A stretch of DNA of 39,846 nucleotides from WJMT01 sp964445575. Lineage in GTDB: Bacteria; Acidobacteriota; Aminicenantia; Aminicenantales; Aminicenantaceae. Both the position numbers and the translations under genes were made by a program. Below, one piece after another: positions 8,528 through 17,273 of this stretch. The notes beneath the pieces are model-generated. The model did no database searches, was not told where the DNA came from, and worked only from the letters and a program-made list of their open reading frames with translations. The DNA is taken from NCBI GenBank assembly GCA_964445575.1, contig CAYULB010000016.1, forward strand, positions 1 to 39,846, in the 5' to 3' direction. Position 1 is the first letter of the stretch. Every line of letters begins with the position of its first letter.

Positions 8528-9270
8528 CACAGATTCCAGAAATGTGATATGATTGAAACACACGCAATAGCCGCTGTCTCGGTCCTTAAAACATTGGCCC
8601 CAAGACTCACTGCTTTAAATCCATGGTGAACTATATCTTGTTTTTCTTTTTGTGTCCAGCCTCCTTCAGGTCCTATCAAAATAATCACAGACTGAGGAGG
8701 TTTTTGTTTTCGGTTTTTTTGGTGAAAAACCAATCGTTTTAAATATTCCCCTCCTTTTTCGTCTAAAAAAATTTTTAGTTCTGACTGACATTTTTCAAGA
8801 AGTCTATTTAAAGGAACCGGGGCTTCAATTACCGGAAGTGATGTTCTTCGGCACTGTTTGGAAGCTTCCACAGCGATCCTGTTCCATCTTTTTACTTTTT
8901 TATCTGTTTTCCCTGAGATGTTAACAACGGATCTTTCTGTTATGACCGGAGTAAAGCAGGAGACGCCTAATTCAATGGATTTCTGTAGAATCAGCTCCAG
9001 AGACTTAGACTTTACCAGTGAAGAGGCTAATGTTATCTTTATTCCCGTCTCATTTTTAGGTTCTTTTTTCAATATGGTTAAGAAGGTTTTTGAAGAGTCT
9101 ATTTCATCGATTCTGGCTGTAAAATTTTCACCATTTTCTGTGAAAAGATAAACCATGTCTCCTGCTTTTTTTCTGACCACCCTGCTCAGATGATGGTGTT
9201 CATTCCCTGTTAAAACAGCGCGGGGAGTTTTGATTTGTTTTTTCTGAATAAAAAACCTGTTTGATGTCAA
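8527..9270 (-). CDS. rsmE: 16S rRNA (uracil-1498-N3)-methyltransferase
   Basis: The 247-residue SPOUT methyltransferase has an N-terminal PUA-like domain with RFFI and NEHHHLSRVVRKKAGD. The C-terminal knotted SAM site is marked by LIGPEGGWTQKE and SLGANVLRTETAAI. It methylates U1498 of 16S rRNA in the 30S subunit using S-adenosylmethionine. It starts 7 bases after dnaJ ends, and its stop overlaps the kinase ATG, so it is clearly part of the hrcA-dnaJ transcript. The dnaJ-rsmE adjacency is a common bacterial arrangement, which strengthens the call. Confidence 0.95.
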   Translation of the reverse strand: MTSNRFFIQKKQIKTPRAVLTGNEHHHLSRVVRKKAGDMVYLFTENGENFTARIDEIDSSKTFLTILKKEPKNETGIKITLASSLVKSKSLELILQKSIELGVSCFTPVITERSVVNISGKTDKKVKRWNRIAVEASKQCRRTSLPVIEAPVPLNRLLEKCQSELKIFLDEKGGEYLKRLVFHQKNRKQKPPQSVIILIGPEGGWTQKEKQDIVHHGFKAVSLGANVLRTETAAIACVSIISHFWNL

Positions 9271-9277
9271 TCTAGGG

Positions 9278-10411
9278 TTATTGGAATAAATTTTTTATTT
9301 TTTTTACCACATTATTTTCAACAGAATCGAGTTTTTCACCTCTGGATTCTGCAAATTCCTTCAACATTTCTTTTTGTTTTTTATTTAAATTTTTTGGAGT
9401 TTCAACGTTGACTTGAATATATAAATCTCCCTTTCTGTGGTTGTTTAGGTTCCGGATTCCTTTGCCTTTGAGTTTGATTACTTTTCCGGGTTGAGTCCCG
9501 CTGGGAATGTCCAAGACTTCGTTTTCCTCTAAAGTTGGAATTTTAAACTTGGCACCCAGAGCAGCTTTGGAAAAAGAAATATTTATTTTGCACATCAGAT
9601 TGTTTCCTTCTCTCTGAAAATATTTGTGCTTTTTGACTCTGATCAGAATATACAGGTCGCCTCTGAAAGCTCCTTGTTCTCCTGCTTCTCCTTCTCCTTG
9701 GATTCTCAGCTTCATTCCGTCTTCTACTCCAGCAGGAATTTTAAAGCTCACTTTTTTCTTTTTCTTTTTCGTCCCTGTCCCTGCGCAATCTTCGCAGGGA
9801 TCGGTTATATAAGTTCCCTGGCCCCTGCATTTAGGACAAGTCTGGATTAATGAAAAAAAGCCCTGCTGATGCTTTACCTTTCCCCTGCCGTGGCAGTAGG
9901 AACATTCCTGTTTTTTTGAGCCTGGCTTCATTTTAGAGCCTCTGCAGGTCGGACAGGTCTCTTGTCGGCTTATCTGGATTTCTTTTTCCAAACCTTCAGC
10001 CGCCTCTTCTAGGCTGATTTTGACTTCAACAGCCAGGTCTCTTCCCTTTCTGTGGTATCTCTGACTTGTCCTTGTTCTGCCAAAAATGTCACCAAATCCG
10101 CCAAAATTAAAAAAGTTTCCCAGAATATCTTCAAAGTCCTGAAAAACAGAAGAGTTAAAGCCTGAGAATCCAGAATAACCTTCTCCTCTAAGTCCTTGAT
10201 GACCGAATCTATCATAAATAGATCTTTTTTCAGGGTCCATCAGTACACTGTAGGCTTCAGAGGCCTCTTTAAACTTTTCTTCTGCTTCTTTGTCACCCGG
10301 ATTTTTATCCGGATGATATTGAAGTGCTTTCTTCCGATAAGCTTTTTTTATCTCATCACAGGAACAGTTTCTGGAGACTTCGAGCACTTCATAGTAGTCA
10401 CTTTTTGTCAT
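9278..10411 (-). CDS. dnaJ: Chaperone DnaJ (partner of the short DnaK)
   Basis: This is a complete 377-residue type I DnaJ. The J domain has HPD at 33-35, followed by a Gly/Phe-rich region (about 75-115 with SGFSGF and FGGFGDIFG). Four CxxCxGxG-like zinc motifs follow (CPTCRGS, CSYCHGRG, CPKCRGQG, CEDCAGTG). The two C-terminal beta domains include FRGDLYILIRVK. It delivers unfolded clients to DnaK and triggers its ATPase. The gene overlaps the end of dnaK by 14 bases, and rsmE follows after 7. It differs from the second DnaJ at 36529-37632, so the two modules carry distinct co-chaperones. Confidence 0.96.
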   Translation of the reverse strand: MTKSDYYEVLEVSRNCSCDEIKKAYRKKALQYHPDKNPGDKEAEEKFKEASEAYSVLMDPEKRSIYDRFGHQGLRGEGYSGFSGFNSSVFQDFEDILGNFFNFGGFGDIFGRTRTSQRYHRKGRDLAVEVKISLEEAAEGLEKEIQISRQETCPTCRGSKMKPGSKKQECSYCHGRGKVKHQQGFFSLIQTCPKCRGQGTYITDPCEDCAGTGTKKKKKKVSFKIPAGVEDGMKLRIQGEGEAGEQGAFRGDLYILIRVKKHKYFQREGNNLMCKINISFSKAALGAKFKIPTLEENEVLDIPSGTQPGKVIKLKGKGIRNLNNHRKGDLYIQVNVETPKNLNKKQKEMLKEFAESRGEKLDSVENNVVKKIKNLFQ

Positions 10412-11996
10412 TATCCATCACCTCTAAGTCGCTGTTTTTCTGTTGTTTGTTTGATCTTTTGATTATCCTATTGATTTCTTCAGCAGAGAGTCCTGAAGAT
10501 GGTTTGACTTCCACTCTCTGTTCTCTTCCTGTGGTGATATCTTTGGCTGAGACTTGGACTATTCCGTCAGCATTTATTTCAAAGGTCACGTCTATTTGAG
10601 GGACTCCTGCTGGAGCTAACCCAATGCCCACCAGATTAAAAACAGCAAGCGATACATTTTCTTCTGCGTTTTCGTTTTCCCCCTGGAGGACATGAATCTT
10701 TACCCGCCTTTGATTATCTTCCACCGTGGTGAAAGACATTGTTTTTCTGGCAGGGATTGTGGTGTTCTTTTCAATGATCTGGGTATATTTACTGTTTTCA
10801 GTTTCTATACCCAGAGATAGAGGAGTTACATCAAGAAGAAGAACTAAATCAGATAGATTTCTCTGGATGATTCCTGCCTGGATAGCTGCTCCCATAGCTA
10901 CGATTTCTTCCGGATTAATGTGTTCGATGGATTGTTTTTGAAAGTAATCTGCAATCATGCTTTTTAGAAGAGGCATTCGGGTTTGACCGCCTACAAGAAT
11001 GATTTCATCCATATCTTGTGGTTTTAATTGGCTGCTCTCTAATGCTTCCTCTATATAAGGAAAGGTGCTTTTAACCAGATCTTTAGTCAGGTCTTCAAGC
11101 CTTTTTCTGGTAAGTTTCTTTTTTATATGCTTTGAGCCGGATTTATGAGAGACGATAAAAGGAAGATTTATTTCTGTTTCTATAGAGTATGAAAGCTCTC
11201 TTTTTGCGTTTTCAGCAGCTTCTTTTATCCTCTGGAGGGCCAGCTTATCTTTGGAGATCTCAATGTCATTTTCTTTTTTGAAGTCATCTATTATCCAGTT
11301 TACAATTCTGTTATCAAAGTCTTCTCCGCCTAGAAAAGTGTTACCGCTGGTGGCAAGAACATTAAATATACCGTCTTCGATTTCCAAGACAGAAACATCA
11401 AAAGTGCCTCCCCCCATATCATAAACAGCAGCCCGGATATTTTTTCGGGTATTCAATCCATGGGCTAGGCAGGCTGAAGTGGGCTCATTAATGACTCTTA
11501 AAACATCAAGGCCGGCAATTTTGGCAGCATCTTTAGTAGCCTGGCGTTGATGGTCGTTGAAATGAGCTGGAACAGTCAGAACAGCTTTCTGGATTTTTTC
11601 CCCAAAATAGGATTCCGCGCATTTTTTTAAATACTTGAGGATAATGGCGGAGACTTCCTGAGGGCTGATAATATTGGACTGAACTTCCAGCATAACATCT
11701 CCGTTTTCTGCTTCTTTGAGCTTGTAAGGCACTCTTTTTTTTAACTGCTCAATCTCCTTAGAATTGTATTTCATACCCATTATTCTTTTAACAGCATAGA
11801 GAGTGTTTTGAGGATTGGTTACAGCCTGTCTTAATGCGGTATTTCCAATCAGCATTTTACCCGAACTTGTGAAGCTTACCACTGAAGGTGTTGTGGTAAA
11901 GCCTTCTAAATTTAGGATGATTTTGGGTTTTCCGCTCTCCATGAATGCGATGCAACAAAAAGTTGTGCCTAAGTCAATTCCAATGACGTGCTCCAT
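10398..11996 (-). CDS. dnaK: Lidless Hsp70 (DnaK) of the HrcA cluster
   Basis: The product is 532 residues against about 610-640 for standard DnaK. The ATPase domain is intact: IGIDLGTTFCC, the LTVPAHFNDHQRQATKDAA region, VYDMGGGTFDVSVLE and LVGGQTRMPLL. The linker LLLDVTPLSLGIE and the beta substrate-binding domain (VSLAVFNLVG, VTFEINADGIVQVSAKD) are also present. The protein ends about 35 residues after that, where the other DnaK in the window has about 130 more, so the helical lid is missing. The stop lies 14 bases inside dnaJ, so no frameshifted lid sequence is hidden downstream. I start at ATG 11996; a TTG at 12002 is possible but overlaps the grpE stop. Confidence 0.93.
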   Translation of the reverse strand: MEHVIGIDLGTTFCCIAFMESGKPKIILNLEGFTTTPSVVSFTSSGKMLIGNTALRQAVTNPQNTLYAVKRIMGMKYNSKEIEQLKKRVPYKLKEAENGDVMLEVQSNIISPQEVSAIILKYLKKCAESYFGEKIQKAVLTVPAHFNDHQRQATKDAAKIAGLDVLRVINEPTSACLAHGLNTRKNIRAAVYDMGGGTFDVSVLEIEDGIFNVLATSGNTFLGGEDFDNRIVNWIIDDFKKENDIEISKDKLALQRIKEAAENAKRELSYSIETEINLPFIVSHKSGSKHIKKKLTRKRLEDLTKDLVKSTFPYIEEALESSQLKPQDMDEIILVGGQTRMPLLKSMIADYFQKQSIEHINPEEIVAMGAAIQAGIIQRNLSDLVLLLDVTPLSLGIETENSKYTQIIEKNTTIPARKTMSFTTVEDNQRRVKIHVLQGENENAEENVSLAVFNLVGIGLAPAGVPQIDVTFEINADGIVQVSAKDITTGREQRVEVKPSSGLSAEEINRIIKRSNKQQKNSDLEVMDNDKK

Positions 11997-11998
11997 TA

Positions 11999-12610
11999 TC
12001 AACTCTTTTTCTTGGGGACTTTAACCTTGACTAGAGTAGGCCTGAGAAGTCTTTGATGGATCATGTATCCTTTCTGAATAACTTCACTTATGGTAGGTTC
12101 TTCCACTTCATCTGTTTCTTCGGACAGGAGAGCCTCATGGTAGCGGGGGTCGAATATATTTTCTTCTATTTCAATAGGCTTAATTCCGTGATTTTTCAAA
12201 AGGGATTTTAGCTGTTTATAAATGAGTTCGATACCCTCTCTGAAATGTTTGTGGTCGCCTTCTTCCTTTTTTTCTAATGCTCTGTCAAAATTATCTAAAA
12301 TAGAAATCATTTCTCTAAAAACTTCGGTTAATGCGTACTGAAAATACTCATTTTTTTCTTTTTCTGTGCGTTTCCTCAAATTATCCTTATCCGCAGCTTC
12401 TCTTAAATAACTTTCTTTTAATTTTGTGTTTTCTTCTTTTAATTTTTCTATCTCTTTTTTAAGTTGAGTGACATTGTCTTTATTAGTTTTTTCTCTGTCT
12501 TGTTTTTTGGGCTTATCTTTATGGTTTTTTTGTTTGGTTATGTATTCTATTTCTACGTCATTGTCGTTTTTATCTTTGACATCAGATTCTGATTCTGTTT
12601 TTTTTTTCAT
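11999..12610 (-). CDS. grpE: Nucleotide exchange factor GrpE
   Basis: The 203-residue protein has a highly charged N-terminus and a long coiled coil (about 35-85, with LKKEIEKLKEENTKLKESY). The GrpE core has DKDNLRKRTEKEK, REMISILDNFDRALEK and the C-terminal beta motif PTISEVIQKGYMIHQRLLRPTLVKV. It releases ADP from DnaK to reset the cycle. It is the only grpE in the window, so it may serve both DnaK proteins. A strong AAGGAGGA ribosome site precedes the ATG. hrcA ends 9 bases upstream, and dnaK begins 2 bases after its stop. Confidence 0.96.
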   Translation of the reverse strand: MKKKTESESDVKDKNDNDVEIEYITKQKNHKDKPKKQDREKTNKDNVTQLKKEIEKLKEENTKLKESYLREAADKDNLRKRTEKEKNEYFQYALTEVFREMISILDNFDRALEKKEEGDHKHFREGIELIYKQLKSLLKNHGIKPIEIEENIFDPRYHEALLSEETDEVEEPTISEVIQKGYMIHQRLLRPTLVKVKVPKKKS

Positions 12611-12619
12611 TTTTCCTCC

Positions 12620-13651
12620 TTACTGGTTGTGAATGATGGTCTGGCTGAGTTTTTTTGCCACATGGTCCACAAGAGGGATGATTTTTTTGTAAGCCAATCT
12701 TTTAGGACCTATGATTCCCAGTGAACCCAAAACTTGATTTTCAGTCCCATAATGAGACATGATTAAGGAGCATTCAGAAATGTCTGGAACCTCAAGTTCT
12801 GACCCGATAACTACTTTGACTCTATCTAAACTGATAAAATCGGAAAGAAGCTTTGCCAGCTTGTTCTTTTCTTCAAAATTTCTAAATATAGTGACCAGTC
12901 TTTCCATATTAAACAACTCAGATTTTTCCAAAAATTTTGACGTTCCTTGTAAATATATATTTGAAGTTTTTTGCTCATTAAAATAAGCTTCAATAAAAAG
13001 GCACAGCTTTTGGATGGAATCTTCCAGTTTGATTCGGTATTTAGGCATTTCTTTGAGTAAATAATTCCGGATATAAGTAAGATTTTTTCCTCCGAAATTC
13101 TGATTTATATACCGGGATGATTTGTTTAATTCTTCTTGAGTCAAAGGAATGGAAGTTTTGACAATCTCATTGAGAACAATATTGGTAGTTGTGATCAATA
13201 TCAGCAGGACTTTATCCTCTCCCAACTTTATCAATCTTATATGTTTGAATTCAAGTTTAGAAATCTGAGGAGAGATGACAAACCCCATGTTATCGGAGCA
13301 ATCTGATAATATTTTTGATGTATTGTTTAAAAGCGTATCAAAGTCAGCTTTATCCGTCTCAAAACTATCTGAAGGAATATTGATTTCGCAGTGGTATTCA
13401 AAGGTTTCTTTTAACAGATGATTTACATAACATCGCAATCCAACGTCCGTAGGAACACGGCCGGCAGCCACATGAGGTTGCGATAGATAACCCTTTTTTT
13501 CCAGCCGGGCCATTATGTTTCTGATAGTGGCGGAAGATACAGACAGGTTTTCTTTTTTTTTGATAAGAGCCGAGCTGATTGGCTTTCCGATTTTAAGGTA
13601 GTTTTCCACAACTTTCCTTAAAATTTTCATGTCTTTTTCCGTTTTTTCCAT
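12620..13651 (-). CDS. hrcA: Heat-shock repressor HrcA
   Basis: The 343-residue protein has the HrcA layout. An N-terminal winged helix is marked by LRKVVENYLKIGKPISSALI, SSATIRNIMARLEKKGYLSQPHVAAGRVPT and DVGLRCYV. A GAF-like domain follows, ending in ECSLIMSHYG and LGSLGIIGPKRLAY. HrcA represses chaperone operons by binding CIRCE, usually with help from GroEL. It heads the hrcA-grpE-dnaK-dnaJ cluster behind a TTGACA promoter, so it is probably autoregulated. I found no canonical CIRCE (TTAGCACTC-N9-GAGTGCTAA) in this window. The first ATG gives the normal spacing to the winged helix; the next, at 13630, would trim it. Confidence 0.95.
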   Translation of the reverse strand: MEKTEKDMKILRKVVENYLKIGKPISSALIKKKENLSVSSATIRNIMARLEKKGYLSQPHVAAGRVPTDVGLRCYVNHLLKETFEYHCEINIPSDSFETDKADFDTLLNNTSKILSDCSDNMGFVISPQISKLEFKHIRLIKLGEDKVLLILITTTNIVLNEIVKTSIPLTQEELNKSSRYINQNFGGKNLTYIRNYLLKEMPKYRIKLEDSIQKLCLFIEAYFNEQKTSNIYLQGTSKFLEKSELFNMERLVTIFRNFEEKNKLAKLLSDFISLDRVKVVIGSELEVPDISECSLIMSHYGTENQVLGSLGIIGPKRLAYKKIIPLVDHVAKKLSQTIIHNQ

Positions 13652-13667
13652 CTTTACGTCTCTATTT

Positions 13668-13697
13668 TTTATAGCATTAAAGGCTGAAAATTGTCAA
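13668..13697 (-). promoter_or_regulatory. Promoter of the hrcA-grpE-dnaK-dnaJ cluster
   Basis: On the minus strand, TTGACA (13697-13692) and TATAAA (13673-13668) are 18 bases apart. The predicted start of transcription is about 10 bases before the hrcA ATG. An ACTCAAG 7-mer (13704-13698), identical to one half of the HspR HAIR box, directly abuts the -35 box. An imperfect 13-base palindrome (13672-13684, AGC...GCT arms) fills the spacer. Confidence 0.6.
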
Positions 13698-13738
13698 CTT
13701 GAGTTAAGAGGCAGAATTGAGGTTGAGATGGGGCAAAT

Positions 13739-14545
13739 TTAATGTATCCTTATTCCTGCATAACCTACGACTTGATCAAAGTCTCTGGTCACATCTCCTG
13801 AGGTTTGATACTTTATAAGGTCAGCATTGGTCGCTCCCAGTTTTTTGGCTGCAATAATGGCTGCTGCGGTGGGCTGGAATCCACACATGCTGATGTTTTC
13901 TCTTTTTACCACCTCAACCAATTTTTTTGGATTGAGGTCTAATATCTGCTGGATAGCTTTTTGATCCTTTTTTCTGGCTGTTTCCTGTTTTTCTTGATGG
14001 CTCATATCTGTACTGGCAATAAGAAGGGTTTCTCTGCCCCATTTTTTTATGCTCTCTGCTAGGGCTTTTCCTAGATTTTCCAGGTCACTGTAGTCAGTAT
14101 TATAAGAAATGCAAATAGGAACGATGCTGAATTCTTTTTTTAAGAACTGGATAAAGGGAAGCTGAACTTCTAAAGAATGTTCTTTTTTGTGAACCTCTTC
14201 TTCTTTGCTTACCGAGTCTGCCTGCTGGCTTATTATTTCCGCCAGTTCCTCATTTACAGGCACTATTCCCAAAGGGGTCTGCCAAGCGCCTTGTTTCATA
14301 ATGGCGATCCGTGAATCCATATACACATGGCTGGGGCCCAACAATACAAAATGATCCGGAAGTTGAGCGGATGAATACACAGAACCAGCTACTTTTCCTG
14401 AATAAATATAGCCGGCATGAGGGGAGATAAGACATTTTGCTTTGATTTTTTCAGCTTCTAAATCTACCATTTCTTCAATCATTGATTTCAATTCATCTGG
14501 GTCAAAAGGGTAGAAATAACCTGCAACATAAGGCTGTCTGATCAT
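13739..14545 (-). CDS. amrB: MEMO1 family protein (AmmeMemoRadiSam system protein B)
   Basis: The 268-residue protein has the MEMO fold, related to class III extradiol dioxygenases. Its hallmarks are YVAGYFYPFDPDEL at the start, SPHAGYIYSG with H43, LLGPSHVY with H73, STDMSHQE and MCGFQPTAAAI, which supply the His/Cys set of the putative metal site. In many bacteria and archaea it occurs with an AMMECR1 protein and a radical SAM enzyme; neither is in this window. Its biochemical role is unsettled. It follows the SDH gene by 34 bases with a strong AAAGGAGGGG ribosome site, so it is probably the last gene of the lysine-catabolic transcript. Confidence 0.9.
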   Translation of the reverse strand: MIRQPYVAGYFYPFDPDELKSMIEEMVDLEAEKIKAKCLISPHAGYIYSGKVAGSVYSSAQLPDHFVLLGPSHVYMDSRIAIMKQGAWQTPLGIVPVNEELAEIISQQADSVSKEEEVHKKEHSLEVQLPFIQFLKKEFSIVPICISYNTDYSDLENLGKALAESIKKWGRETLLIASTDMSHQEKQETARKKDQKAIQQILDLNPKKLVEVVKRENISMCGFQPTAAAIIAAKKLGATNADLIKYQTSGDVTRDFDQVVGYAGIRIH

Positions 14546-14579
14546 TTTTTTAAATCCCCTCCTTTCTTTTGAATTGTTT

Positions 14580-15911
14580 CTATATCTTTATTTTATGGAT
14601 ATTTGTTTCAAACTCAATCCCTGATTTTTTAAGTTCTTTAAGGATCGGCTGGTAGATTTCAGGTTTGACAGGTATTTGGACACCTTTGCTTTGAATGGAT
14701 CCGTTTAAAATATTTTTTGCCGCAATGGCCAGCGGCAGACCAACAGTCCTGGACATGGCTGTGTCGCCGTCAGGAATACTAAATTCAACCAAAGTGGAGA
14801 TTATTTCATGGGAATTTTTATCCGAATACTCAGCTTCAACTCTGTGCTGAAGGACTACCATATCCCTTTCCCCTTTTTTGTAAAAAAGCTTTTTTTCCAT
14901 CATTTTGACCAAGATATCCAAAGGCGAGCCTTTTTTCATAGGCAGAGCCTGGTTTTCAAAAAAGCCCAACCATTCCATACCCTGAATAAACTCGGAGTCT
15001 TTTTTTAAACCCAGATGGGAAGCGAGGTTAGATTTTATGTCTTTTTGTTTGGGAAGACCTGTTATTTTTCTGAGAAAATCCACGCGGGTTATCTTTCCCC
15101 AATTTCTGTCTTCTTCATTGAGAAGGCCGATGCTTGCTGCATGGTTCATAAAAGTGCACCAGCCTTTGTACCTGAGGGTTCCTCTCAGCATGGTTTTTGT
15201 GGAGTGTATTTGATAGAGTTCAATGTAAGGAATAGAGTTTCTGTTTGGGTATCCTTCCAGATTTCCTACTCCTCTAATTTGGATGCTGGAGGGGTCTTGA
15301 AAAAGCCGTTTTTGAGGAATGAATACTTTTTTATTGTTTTTAAGATATTGAGCGGGGTTTTTCCCGGCCAGCAAGACTCCTCTGGGACTCCAGGAAAATT
15401 TGTATCCCAAGGGATTTGTGTTGGCTTCAGGAGCCGGAAGTCCCCCACAGTATGAGATAAAACTTGTGATGGTGCCTTTATTTTTCTTTATGCTGTCAAT
15501 GATCCTCATAGCTTCCATATGATCAATACCCGGATCCAAACCAACTTCATTAAGGATCAAAATCTCTTTTTGCTTTGCTTCAGAGTCCAAATTGTTTATG
15601 GACTCGGTGACATAGGAAGCTGTGATCACATGAGCCTTTAGACCCACACAGTAATGAGCAATTTCCGTATGAAAGGTATAAGGGAGAATGCTTATCACTA
15701 AATCTGCTTTGGATATTAAATTTATAGTTTTTTGTTTATCTCTAATGTCAAGGTGAACCGCTTTGATATTGGATGAACCGGAAGCTAATTTTTCTGCTTT
15801 ATGAAAGACCTGGTCTGCTACGGTTAACTTTATCCCTGAGTGTTTTTGAAGATACTTGATCAAAGGAGGAGCCACTGAACCTGCACCCAAAACAAGAACA
15901 TTTTTATTCAT
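14580..15911 (-). CDS. Saccharopine dehydrogenase (glutamate-forming), SDH half of AASS
   Basis: The 443-residue protein opens with a Rossmann fold (VLVLGAGSVAPPLIKYL). It carries signatures of the C-terminal half of animal and plant alpha-aminoadipic semialdehyde synthase: EVGLDPGIDHMEAMRIID, SYCGGLPAPEANTNPLGYK, FSWSPRGVLLAG, LRGTLRYKGW and TAMSRTVGLPLAIAA. This enzyme oxidises saccharopine with NAD(P)+ to glutamate and alpha-aminoadipic semialdehyde. The gene starts one base after the stop of the LKR gene, with AAGGAAG as ribosome site, so both halves are made from one mRNA. The same fold serves carboxynorspermidine and fungal Lys9 enzymes, but the LKR partner argues for lysine breakdown. 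Confidence 0.9.
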   Translation of the reverse strand: MNKNVLVLGAGSVAPPLIKYLQKHSGIKLTVADQVFHKAEKLASGSSNIKAVHLDIRDKQKTINLISKADLVISILPYTFHTEIAHYCVGLKAHVITASYVTESINNLDSEAKQKEILILNEVGLDPGIDHMEAMRIIDSIKKNKGTITSFISYCGGLPAPEANTNPLGYKFSWSPRGVLLAGKNPAQYLKNNKKVFIPQKRLFQDPSSIQIRGVGNLEGYPNRNSIPYIELYQIHSTKTMLRGTLRYKGWCTFMNHAASIGLLNEEDRNWGKITRVDFLRKITGLPKQKDIKSNLASHLGLKKDSEFIQGMEWLGFFENQALPMKKGSPLDILVKMMEKKLFYKKGERDMVVLQHRVEAEYSDKNSHEIISTLVEFSIPDGDTAMSRTVGLPLAIAAKNILNGSIQSKGVQIPVKPEIYQPILKELKKSGIEFETNIHKIKI

Positions 15912-15912
15912 T

Positions 15913-17244
15913 TCAAACTTCCTTGGATAAGAATTTTTCCAGATATTTATAGTCTGGGGTGAATTCCCCTTTATACAAGATAACAGCTCTTTTTACAGGG
16001 CCTGGAAGGGTGCATTTATTAAAATTTCCTGAAAAGTCAGCTTGAGCAATTTCCGGAATAAAGGGTTTCAAGGTTTTGCTGAAAATAATTGATGACTCAA
16101 GAGGAATTTCTGCAGGAAGATTGTCGATGCTCATTACAGCCACTCCTCTTCCCTGAGGATTTTTATTAACTTTTCCAGTCAAAGGATCAAAAACAAAAAA
16201 AGGGGTTTCTGGGGTTGTGCTGAACTTTGTACACTCTATAGATCCTTCAATATCGCAGGATATATCTCCGATTACTCTAAGACGGGGCTTTTTATCTGAC
16301 TCAAACAATGATTTGAGGTCAGAATTTTTTATAAACCTAGGATATTTAGGTTCCCAATAAATGCAGTTTACCAAGGCGGTTAAATAAGGGAGATATTTTG
16401 AAAATTTAGATCTGTATTTTTCTGGATTTTCATAATAATCTTGAAGTTCAAATCGGTGGTTCCTGTCCAGAGGTTCCACCATGTCTTTTTCCTTAAACGC
16501 TACCTTATAAAGCCTGTTGTTTTTTAGGCCCTCTCTTTTCATAAGAGCGTCCAGTTCATCCGCCTGGACCTCTTTGTGAGGAAGCAGGTCAAAAACATCC
16601 TGGGCTCCTTTGGATGTGTGGCCGTATCCCAAAAAACCACAGACAAAAGGGACTAGGTCAGGATTCAGCTTTTTTTCTTTTATGGATGAACCGATTTTTT
16701 TTATTTGTTTTTTAGCTTCTCTTAGATTTCTGTATTCGTAAGGCTGTTTGATACCTGAAAAAGGATTTTCTAAAGATTCTCTATTCAGTTTTTGTCCCAA
16801 AGCATGAAGAACTTCAATCATACCTGATTGTCCTGCCTGGAAACCAAAAAATATCAATCTCCTCCCTTTTTTATCTGTAATTTTTTCATAATCGATAAGA
16901 GTACAGTTCATTTGTTTGAGTTTCTTGAGCATAGGCATATTCTGGGGCTGTCCTTTGATAGTGTGTGAGAAAAACATGTAGATTATGTCCTTTACAATGG
17001 ATTCTTCAGGGATTTCTTTCAAGGCCAGTATGATCGAACAATCATTCAGGTCATGGGTCAGTTCAATCCCTTTTTCAGAGTAATCGCTGTCTTTAAAAAT
17101 CCGTATCTGGGAGGGCTGAACACAGAATTTTATTCCATGCTGGTCACTTAAAGACTTGGCATGGGAAGGAATCAGCGGTGTTCTTCTTTCCCATTTGTTT
17201 TTATCTTCTTTTCGAATACATAGGGTGCACTTTGAAGCATTCAT
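15913..17244 (-). CDS. Lysine-ketoglutarate reductase (saccharopine-forming), LKR half of AASS
   Basis: The 443-residue protein matches the N-terminal LKR half of bifunctional AASS in length and motif order. The alanine-dehydrogenase-like N-terminus reads LCIRKEDKNKWERRTPLIP. YMFFSHTIKGQPQNMPML, TLIDYEKITDKKGRRLIFFG, FQAGQSGMIEVLHALGQKL, FVCGFLGYGHTSKGAQ, RVIGDISCDIEGSIECT and GVAVMSIDNLPAEIP follow. It joins lysine and 2-oxoglutarate with NADPH to make saccharopine. It is the first gene of a three-gene run (LKR, SDH, MEMO) with a good promoter 100 bases upstream. In bacteria most lysine breakdown takes other routes, which makes this gene uncommon. Confidence 0.9.
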   Translation of the reverse strand: MNASKCTLCIRKEDKNKWERRTPLIPSHAKSLSDQHGIKFCVQPSQIRIFKDSDYSEKGIELTHDLNDCSIILALKEIPEESIVKDIIYMFFSHTIKGQPQNMPMLKKLKQMNCTLIDYEKITDKKGRRLIFFGFQAGQSGMIEVLHALGQKLNRESLENPFSGIKQPYEYRNLREAKKQIKKIGSSIKEKKLNPDLVPFVCGFLGYGHTSKGAQDVFDLLPHKEVQADELDALMKREGLKNNRLYKVAFKEKDMVEPLDRNHRFELQDYYENPEKYRSKFSKYLPYLTALVNCIYWEPKYPRFIKNSDLKSLFESDKKPRLRVIGDISCDIEGSIECTKFSTTPETPFFVFDPLTGKVNKNPQGRGVAVMSIDNLPAEIPLESSIIFSKTLKPFIPEIAQADFSGNFNKCTLPGPVKRAVILYKGEFTPDYKYLEKFLSKEV

Positions 17245-17273
17245 GGCTCTGAGGTCCTTTTTTGTTTTCTGTC

